Below are positions 1 through 5,386 of a stretch of 6,672 bases of DNA, piece by piece (positions within the stretch are counted from its first letter, which is position 1; each line of letters begins with the position of its first letter). The DNA is from an uncultured Prevotella sp. Lineage in GTDB: Bacteria > Bacteroidota > Bacteroidia > Bacteroidales > Bacteroidaceae. The notes under the pieces are model-generated. The model had not been told where the DNA came from, searched no databases, and saw nothing but the letters and a program-made list of their open reading frames with translations. Location: assembly GCA_937880835.1 (NCBI GenBank), contig CALGRN010000057.1, positions 1 to 6,672 of the forward strand. The letters are read 5' to 3'. A program made the translations under genes and the position numbers.

Positions 1-217
1 CAAAGGACATTTGACACCCAGCTTGCTTTGTTCTGAATTCGTCGAACTCACGTTAAATAGTTGTTTCGGAGCATAAAACAAAATTTAAAATTAATATCAT
101 AAAATCATGGTAAAACGGCAAATGTTTTATTAAAAACGTTCTTTTATGATAAAATATAACTATCGTATGATTTACAGTTTTTACATAATAAATATCTTTT
201 TCATTGACGTTGAATTT
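1..217. other. AT-rich noncoding stretch at left edge
   Basis: I find no supportable gene here. The first ~80 bases are less AT-rich than what follows. They stay open in one plus frame (stop TAA at 74-76) and in one minus frame that runs off the left edge, so the tail of an off-window gene or a decayed sequence is possible, but I recognise neither translation. Beyond base 80 the DNA is strongly AT-rich with only weak hairpin potential: TAAAAC at 111-116 pairs with GTTTTA at 124-129, and ATCATAAAA at 96-104 pairs with TTTTATGAT at 142-150 across a long loop. Neither has the GC stem plus T-run of an intrinsic terminator. Confidence 0.5.
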
Positions 218-313
218 CAAAAGCTATACTTTTGTATTGTAAAAGCTATTGTTTTGCACTCTGAAAGTTATCCTTTTGCAATGAGAAACAATAACTTTTG
301 AAAAGCCCTTTTG
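218..313. repeat. Tandem array of 22-bp imperfect palindromes
   Basis: Four consecutive units of exactly 22 bp can be laid out at 218-239, 240-261, 262-283 and 284-305, followed by a half unit (CCCTTTTG) ending at 313. Each unit has an A-rich left arm, a short AT-rich centre and TTTTG on the right, followed by a less conserved 5-base joint. The first unit is the cleanest: C-AAAAG at 218-223 and CTTTTG at 229-234 are perfect inverted repeats around CTATA. Adjacent units can also pair with each other (CTTTT...AAAAG across the joint at 229-245). The array lies about 100 bp upstream of the promoter proposed for rlmD, so it is probably a DNA-level element rather than part of that transcript. The units are directly adjacent without unique spacers, which argues against CRISPR. 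Its function is unknown. Confidence 0.8.
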
Positions 314-413
314 TAACGTATTGATTTCAAGGTATGATTTCTTAGATTTTACGATGTATATTGCAAATCGACAAAAAATATAATTTCTTAATTATTCGGA
401 ATGAAAAAATGAG

Positions 414-421
414 TAACTTTG
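414..421 (+). promoter_or_regulatory. Bacteroidota -7 promoter element of rlmD
   Basis: TAACTTTG, followed by CA, matches the Bacteroidota housekeeping-sigma -7 consensus TAnnTTTG. It ends 19 bases before the rlmD start codon, implying a very short leader of roughly 12-15 bases. No convincing TTTG box is visible at the usual -33 distance; that DNA is simply AT-rich. The call rests on the motif and its position directly before the gene. Confidence 0.6.
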
Positions 422-440
422 CACGCAAAACGAATAAGAT

Positions 441-1862
441 ATGTCGAGAAAAAGAAGACCGTTGCCTATATTGGAGAATATTACTATAACAGATGTTGCG
501 GCAGAAGGAAAATCGTTGGCGCGTGTTGACGAAATGGTTGTGTTTGTTCCTTTCACTGTACCCGGCGATGTAGTTGACTTGCAAATACGTAAGAAAAAAC
601 ATTCGTATTGCGAGGCAGAAGTAATCAGATTTATAAAATACAGCGATATACGTGAGACTCCGATGTGCGAACATTTCGGCGTATGCGGAGGATGTAAATG
701 GCAGAATTTGCCTTATGAGGAGCAGTTGAAAGCAAAGCAGAAACAAGTAAAAGATCAACTTACGAGGATTGGAAAGATAGAATTACCGGAATTTAGGAAT
801 ATTCTCGGCTCGGTAAAAACTAAGGAATATAGGAACAAACTTGAATTCGGATGCAGCAACAAACGATGGCTTACACGCGAGCAAGTAGCTTCGGGAGAAA
901 CTTTCGACAATATGAACGCAATAGGATTTCACATAACCGGAGCTTTCGACAAAATTCTCCCGATAGAGAAATGCATGCTTATGGACGACCTTCACAATGA
1001 GATACGCAACGAGATACGCGACTATGCGTATCGCACCGGAATGTCATTTTTTGATTTGAAGCAGCAAAAAGGACTGCTCAGAGACATAATGATAAGAAAC
1101 TCAAACACCGGTGAATGGATGGTGCTTGTACAGTTTCATTTCGACAAAGATGGCGATGAAGAGCTTGCAAAAGCATTGCTTCAGAATATAGCAGATAAGT
1201 TTCAGCAAATAACCTCTTTATTATATGTAGATAATCAGAAGTGCAACGACACCTTCAACGACCAGAAAGTGATTGTCTTCAAGGGTAAAGATTACATCTA
1301 TGAGACTATGGATGGGCTTAAATTCAAAGTAGGACCGAAGAGCTTTTACCAAACAAACACAGAGCAGGCTTATCATCTTTACGACGTGGCAAGAGAGTTT
1401 TCACAGCTCAAAGGGGACGAACTCGTATATGACCTATATACGGGAACGGGAACGATAGCGAATTTTGTAGCACGCGATACAAGGAAAGTAATAGGAATAG
1501 AGTATGTGCCGGAAGCAATAGAAGATGCAAAGGTTAATTCGGAAATAAACGGCATAGACAATACGCTGTTCTACGCAGGCGACATGAAAGATATTCTGAA
1601 CGAGGACTTCATTGCCGAACACGGCAGACCGGACGTTATAATAACCGACCCGCCGAGAGCAGGAATGCATCCTGATGTAGTTCAGACAATACTGCATGCA
1701 GAAGCAGACAGGATCGTGTATGTAAGCTGCAACCCTGCCACACAGGCACGTGACATAGCGGCAATGGACTCCGATTATTTCGTGCAGGAGGTGCAGCCGG
1801 TAGATATGTTCCCTCATACACCGCACGTAGAGAATGTGGTTTTGTTGAAAAGAAGAAGTTGA
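441..1862 (+). CDS. rlmD: 23S rRNA (uracil-C5)-methyltransferase, RlmD/RumA family
   Basis: This 473-residue cytoplasmic enzyme is predicted to use SAM to methylate C5 of a uridine in 23S rRNA, U1939 in E. coli numbering. The N-terminal ~65 residues look like a TRAM RNA-binding domain. A [4Fe-4S] site follows: C76, C82 and C85 (C-x5-C-x2-C) plus C178. The C-terminal half is a Rossmann-fold methyltransferase with FYQTN at 302-306, SAM motif I DLYTGTGTIA at 331-340, and DPPRAGMH at 403-410. The nucleophile is C430 in YVSCNPAT and the probable general base is E464 in HVENVVLL, so every expected catalytic feature is present. The ATG at 441 gives the typical basic N-terminus and sits just after a -7 promoter element. 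The gene appears monocistronic and converges on tilS. The family is certain; the exact target is inferred, because some RlmD relatives modify a second uridine (747) or tRNA. Confidence 0.93.
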   Translation: MSRKRRPLPILENITITDVAAEGKSLARVDEMVVFVPFTVPGDVVDLQIRKKKHSYCEAEVIRFIKYSDIRETPMCEHFGVCGGCKWQNLPYEEQLKAKQKQVKDQLTRIGKIELPEFRNILGSVKTKEYRNKLEFGCSNKRWLTREQVASGETFDNMNAIGFHITGAFDKILPIEKCMLMDDLHNEIRNEIRDYAYRTGMSFFDLKQQKGLLRDIMIRNSNTGEWMVLVQFHFDKDGDEELAKALLQNIADKFQQITSLLYVDNQKCNDTFNDQKVIVFKGKDYIYETMDGLKFKVGPKSFYQTNTEQAYHLYDVAREFSQLKGDELVYDLYTGTGTIANFVARDTRKVIGIEYVPEAIEDAKVNSEINGIDNTLFYAGDMKDILNEDFIAEHGRPDVIITDPPRAGMHPDVVQTILHAEADRIVYVSCNPATQARDIAAMDSDYFVQEVQPVDMFPHTPHVENVVLLKRRS

Positions 1863-2043
1863 AATCGCTTTTTTATTTACATGAGTTCGATATAATAATT
1901 ATGCTATGAGTCTGCTTCTTTCAATAATATAAGATGTTCACGAATGGGGTTCTTTGGCAATAATTATACGCAATGAGTCCTGAGATGATATTTGTTGCAA
2001 AGTTATTGATGTTTTTGTGTATGCGAGCTTCAAGTTTAATATT
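1863..2043. other. Convergent intergenic gap with small repeats
   Basis: This 181-bp gap separates the 3' ends of rlmD (+) and tilS (-). No GC-rich hairpin with a T-run is evident, so I call no intrinsic terminator for either gene; the T-rich stretch just after the rlmD stop has no clear stem. It contains two imperfect direct repeats, at about 1894-1913 and 1959-1981, sharing AATAATTAT and ATGAGTC, and a third ATGAGTTC at about 1881-1888. A promoter-like TAACTTTG lies on the minus strand. I see no credible small ORF in it. Confidence 0.5.
1998..2005 (-). promoter_or_regulatory. Possible -7 element antisense to rlmD 3' end
   Basis: Read on the minus strand, this is TAACTTTG followed by CAACAAA. 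It has the same eight bases as the proposed rlmD -7 element and fits TAnnTTTG. A transcript from it would run leftward through the gap and into the 3' end of rlmD in antisense. The nearest TTG upstream on that strand is about 25 bases away, longer than the usual spacing, and no start codon with a sustained ORF follows. It may be a chance match or a small RNA promoter. Confidence 0.25.
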
Positions 2044-3378
2044 TTAATTAATGCATACAGACAATACATTGATGCTGGCTTCTGTTATGCGGAAACGATT
2101 GTCGGGACGTTCATTGACGAGCCATATAATATTGTTGTCAGCATCTGTTAACACTAATTGTTTGCGTTTGTCAAACAGATTTTTTTTTGCATCCGTCATG
2201 TAGTCGCTTACGAGTTTTGTCCCTTTCATGCCGAAAGGAACAAACTTGTCAGCTTTTTCCGTGTTACGTATCGTAAGAGGGAATTTCACTTTATCGGCAT
2301 CAAGACATACATGGTTCTTCTCTTTTGATACTCTAAAATCATTATCTATGGCTTTTATATTAAAAGATAACTTTATGTTTTCATCATAAATATATGTACC
2401 GACAAAAGGTATTCTTATTTTCTTTTCTATGTTTTTTTTGACAGGTTCTATTAATATTCGGTCTCTGTCAATTAACAGTTGATGAGTGTTTGAACTCCAC
2501 ATCTTGCCCGTCTGTGCATCTATGTTGCATGAAATCTGTTCAATCTGAGACGGAGAAAATCCATATCCTTTCAGAATATGGTATAAAGTGTATTCTACGC
2601 TGACCTCTTTTTCAAGCTCTTTTATGTTTACGAAAGTCTGATTTCCGTTTATCCCGGACACTCTTTTTCGGGCTTCCTCCAACTCATTGTCTAATATTTT
2701 TTCAGCTTCTTTCAGTCTTAATACGGTCTTGTAGATGCTTTCCCTTGCATTCGGATTTATCTTTTCCAACATGGGAATGATGTTTAAACGTATCTTGTTG
2801 CGTGTAACATCATCCATAAGATTGGTGCTGTCAGTTACAAAATCTTGATTTGTCGTTTTCAGGTAGTCCTCTATTTCATTGCGTGTTACACATAATAACG
2901 GGCGTATTATATCGCCGTTTATGGGCGAAATTCCTGTAAGTCCGTGCAAACCGGTACCACGAATGAGATTTATCAAGACCGTTTCAACGGAGTCGTCTTT
3001 GTGATGTGCCACACAAACAGCAGATGCATCAGTGTATCGGCATAACTGTTTGAAATAGCCATAACGTAAATTCCTTGCAGCCATTTCGATGCTTATTTTG
3101 TGCAGCGTGGCATAAGTTTTCGTGTCAAAATGAGTGAAATGAAAAGGAATATTGTTTTTCTCGCATAGTTTACGGCAGAAGTTTTCATCCCTGTCTGACT
3201 CTTCTCCTCTTAAATGGAAATTGCAATGGGCAGCTTCAATCGTATATCCTAATTGTTTGAGAGCAGACAAAAGCATAACGCTGTCAGCTCCTCCTGACAA
3301 TGCAACAATATATTTTTCTTCTTTTTTCAGAAGTTTATGTCTTACTATAAAATCGTTGATTCTTGCAATTATGTCCAT
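2044..3378 (-). CDS. tilS: tRNA(Ile)-lysidine synthase TilS
   Basis: This 444-residue cytoplasmic enzyme uses ATP to attach lysine to C34 of the CAU-anticodon isoleucine tRNA, forming lysidine. The change switches the tRNA from AUG to AUA decoding and from Met to Ile charging; the gene is normally essential. The N-terminal PP-loop ATPase domain shows SGGADS at 28-33, the HCNFHLRGEESDRDE block at 51-65, EMAARNLRY at 98-106 and AHHKDDSVET at 124-133. A helical middle region follows. The C-terminal TilS domain (about 365-435) carries RNTEKADKFVPFG, K388, SDYMTD and IIWLVNERPDNRF. The length is normal and no key residue is missing. It is the last gene of the minus-strand run, 31 bp after the RlmI-like gene, and probably shares its transcript. 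The coding strand contains an A9 run (2180-2188) and an A8 run (2432-2439), both in frame. Confidence 0.96.
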   Translation of the reverse strand: MDIIARINDFIVRHKLLKKEEKYIVALSGGADSVMLLSALKQLGYTIEAAHCNFHLRGEESDRDENFCRKLCEKNNIPFHFTHFDTKTYATLHKISIEMAARNLRYGYFKQLCRYTDASAVCVAHHKDDSVETVLINLIRGTGLHGLTGISPINGDIIRPLLCVTRNEIEDYLKTTNQDFVTDSTNLMDDVTRNKIRLNIIPMLEKINPNARESIYKTVLRLKEAEKILDNELEEARKRVSGINGNQTFVNIKELEKEVSVEYTLYHILKGYGFSPSQIEQISCNIDAQTGKMWSSNTHQLLIDRDRILIEPVKKNIEKKIRIPFVGTYIYDENIKLSFNIKAIDNDFRVSKEKNHVCLDADKVKFPLTIRNTEKADKFVPFGMKGTKLVSDYMTDAKKNLFDKRKQLVLTDADNNIIWLVNERPDNRFRITEASINVLSVCIN

Positions 3379-3409
3379 TCTTGATACTTGAAAACTATTT
3401 TATATCATT

Positions 3410-4591
3410 CTATTCTACATATAAGACAAGTCCTTTAAGATACTCACCTTCAGGGTGATATATGTTTATCGGATGGTCTGCCGGCTGATGAAGCTGATGG
3501 AGAATACGCACTTTCCTTCCTGTCTGCGCCGCAGCTGTAAAGACTGCATTGCGGAAATGGTCTTTCGTAACTACCTGAGAACAACTGAAAGTGAATAATA
3601 CACCGCCGCTTTTTATTTTCTCAAAACCTTTCACATTAAGCCTTGTATAGCCTTTCAGAGCATTGTGCAGTGCTGATCTGTGTTTCGCAAATGCCGGCGG
3701 ATCAAGTATTATAACATCGTATTTATCTGCACTGTTGTCAAGAAACTTGAACGCGTCTTCACAGAAAGCTGTGTGTCGGTTGTCGTCAGGAAAGTTAATG
3801 GCAATGTTCTGATTGGTCAAGTCAACAGCCTTTGCACTGCTGTCAACGGAATGAACGACCTTTGCGCCACCCCTCATTGCATATACGGAGAAGCCACCGG
3901 TATAGCAGAACATGTTCAGAACGCTTTTACCTTTTGCGTAATGTTCAAGCAAACTGCGGTTTTCTCGTTGGTCAATGAAGAATCCTGTCTTTTGTCCTTT
4001 CAGCCAATCTACATTGAATTTCAAACCGTTTTCCAACGCTGTGTTATTCTCATTGTAACCGAAGATGAAGCCATCTTCCTGTCCGAGATCAGCTTTGAAA
4101 GGCAAAGTTGTCTCGCTTTTGTAGTAAACGCTTGTTATACGTTTTCCAAGAACATTTATCAACTGTTTTGCAATTATTTCTCGATTGATGTGCATTCCTA
4201 TGCTGTGTGCCTGCATTACGGCAGTATCTCCATAACAATCAATTACTAATCCCGGCAGATTATCTCCTTCTCCATGCACTAATCTGTAAGTCGTGTTATT
4301 TGAATTATCTGCTATTCCCAAATTAATTCTCATGTCAAATGCCGATTTCAAAGATTCAAACCAAAACTTTTCGTCAATAGCAATATCGTTAAAAGACAAA
4401 ACTCTTACAGAAATAGAACCTATCTGATAATGTCCTATTGCGATAAAATCGCCATTATCTTGAACTACTCTTACGGTTTCACCCTCTTCAATGTTTTCAT
4501 CCATTTTCTTTATTGCACCCGAAAATATCCAAGGATGAAAACGTTTCAGACTATCTTCTTTGCCTTTTTTCAAATAAACTTTTTTATACAT
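3410..4591 (-). CDS. rlmI: RlmI-type rRNA (cytosine-C5)-methyltransferase with PUA domain
   Basis: This 393-residue class I SAM-dependent methyltransferase belongs to the RlmI/YccW family, whose E. coli member (396 residues) makes m5C1962 in 23S rRNA. The N-terminal ~75 residues form a PUA RNA-binding domain including HPWIFSGAI at 19-27. A linking domain carries EGDNLPGLVIDCYGD at 108-122, and KTGFFIDQRENR at 201-212 precedes the catalytic fold. SAM motif I is NMFCYTGGFSVYA at 226-238, the acidic SAM-contact region is HSVDSS at 247-252, motif IV is LDPPAFAKH at 296-304, and FSCSQ at 335-339 holds the probable catalytic cysteine, C337. It lies 49 bp downstream of the exonuclease and 31 bp upstream of tilS on the same strand, with no internal promoter element recognised, so it is probably co-transcribed with both. 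Family membership is secure; the exact methylated base is inferred from E. coli. Confidence 0.9.
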   Translation of the reverse strand: MYKKVYLKKGKEDSLKRFHPWIFSGAIKKMDENIEEGETVRVVQDNGDFIAIGHYQIGSISVRVLSFNDIAIDEKFWFESLKSAFDMRINLGIADNSNNTTYRLVHGEGDNLPGLVIDCYGDTAVMQAHSIGMHINREIIAKQLINVLGKRITSVYYKSETTLPFKADLGQEDGFIFGYNENNTALENGLKFNVDWLKGQKTGFFIDQRENRSLLEHYAKGKSVLNMFCYTGGFSVYAMRGGAKVVHSVDSSAKAVDLTNQNIAINFPDDNRHTAFCEDAFKFLDNSADKYDVIILDPPAFAKHRSALHNALKGYTRLNVKGFEKIKSGGVLFTFSCSQVVTKDHFRNAVFTAAAQTGRKVRILHQLHQPADHPINIYHPEGEYLKGLVLYVE

Positions 4592-4640
4592 GGCTTTTTG
4601 TTGTACTTGTATAAGTTATTTTATTTAATGTAAAATCAAA

Positions 4641-5282
4641 TCATTTGATGTTTAAATATTCTTCTTTTGTCGTAGTAATCAGCTGATAATCATTAGTTTC
4701 CTTTAATCTTTTCAATTCTTCATACAGCATAATGCAAGCCCATGCGTCGGTTGCAGCATATTGTTTCTGAGAGTCGGAAAGAATGTCTGTTTCCCAATTA
4801 CTGAGTTGTTGACGTTTCGTTATCTTTTCTCCGAATATGTTGGCATACAGTTTTTGCAGGCTCAAATCCTCTATTCCTAAATCTCTTACGTTATCTTGCA
4901 AATCTATAAACATACCGGGCTTGAAGTCGAAAACTTTATGCAAAGCGTTTATGTCATCGTGTAATGAGAGCCCTATTTTAGGTATATTCTCGTCTTCAAG
5001 AAGGCGAACGATATCTGATGTCGTTCCTATATGATTTAGCCTGAATAGAAAACAAGTGTCATGATTACACACTTGAAGTAAAGACACCTTATGTTGATTG
5101 CCTTTCTTGAAGCTCGGACGTGTCTCCGTATCAATTCCGAGAATTTTACAGGAAAGTAAGAAATCAACGGCTTTTTTTGTTTCTTCGTTGTTAAGTATAA
5201 CAACGATTTTGCCGGGAAAAACAATTCTCGGCAGATTAGGAATCATCTTCTTGTCAAACTTATCGTATATAATTTTTTTCAT
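4641..5282 (-). CDS. RNase D-like DEDDy 3'-5' exonuclease domain protein
   Basis: This 213-residue protein is essentially one DnaQ-fold 3'-5' exonuclease domain. Exo I is GIDTETRPSF, with D51 and E53. Exo II is IGLSLHDDINAL, with D110 the likely metal ligand. Exo III is YAATDAWA, with Y175 and D179, making it DEDDy. All catalytic residues are present. It lacks the HRDC domain of full-length RNase D, so it resembles the short exonuclease-domain proteins common in Bacteroidota; RNA trimming is likely but substrate is unproven. I chose the ATG at 5282 (MKKIIYDKFDKK) over the in-frame ATG at 5423 because the longer version adds 47 hydrophobic residues unlike the family, would cross the proposed promoter at 5304-5311, and would overlap the divergent ftsK coding start at 5387. 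It is the first gene of the exonuclease-rlmI-tilS run. Confidence 0.87.
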   Translation of the reverse strand: MKKIIYDKFDKKMIPNLPRIVFPGKIVVILNNEETKKAVDFLLSCKILGIDTETRPSFKKGNQHKVSLLQVCNHDTCFLFRLNHIGTTSDIVRLLEDENIPKIGLSLHDDINALHKVFDFKPGMFIDLQDNVRDLGIEDLSLQKLYANIFGEKITKRQQLSNWETDILSDSQKQYAATDAWACIMLYEELKRLKETNDYQLITTTKEEYLNIK

Positions 5283-5303
5283 TATTATGTATATTACAAG
5301 GTG

Positions 5304-5311
5304 CAAAAGTA
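5304..5311 (-). promoter_or_regulatory. -7 promoter element of the exonuclease-rlmI-tilS operon
   Basis: On the minus strand this reads TACTTTTG followed by C, an exact TAnnTTTG match. It ends 21 bases before the chosen start codon of the exonuclease, so the leader would be very short. No other -7 element was seen in the gaps of 49 and 31 bp further down the run, which supports transcription of the three genes from here. A clear -33 box is not visible. Confidence 0.6.
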
Positions 5312-5354
5312 GAAAAAAGTTAGGAAAATATAGCCGATTATGACTTTTTTCATT

Positions 5355-5362
5355 TACTTTTG
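5355..5362 (+). promoter_or_regulatory. -7 promoter element of ftsK
   Basis: TACTTTTG followed by C matches TAnnTTTG and is identical over nine bases to the divergent element at 5304-5311. It ends 24 bases before the ftsK ATG. The two elements lie 43 bp apart, back to back, so their upstream boxes would fall on the same bases around 5330-5336. No clear -33 TTTG is seen there. Confidence 0.6.
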
Positions 5363-5386
5363 CAATAAAATAATAAATAAAAGATA

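Noticed and set aside
96..150. Hairpin-like inverted repeats as an intrinsic terminator
   Set aside because: The stems are short, almost entirely A-T, with a long loop in one case and no following T-run, so a terminator call is not justified.
218..313. CRISPR array
   Set aside because: The units are adjacent 22-mers without unique spacers of 25-40 bp, the repeats are degenerate, and no cas gene is nearby.
342..758. Minus-strand ORF of 138 codons overlapping the start of rlmD
   Set aside because: It lies antisense to the strongly supported rlmD N-terminus and crosses its promoter. Its translation is rich in F, Y, C and I with no recognisable domain, as expected of a shadow frame.
1434..1826. 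Minus-strand ORF of 130 codons inside rlmD
   Set aside because: It is fully antisense to the catalytic domain of rlmD, is Cys/Tyr/Arg-rich, and has no family features.
3680..4249. Plus-strand ORF of 189 codons inside the RlmI-type gene
   Set aside because: The opposite strand carries all methyltransferase motifs. This frame has no coherent domain and an odd composition rich in C, V and F.
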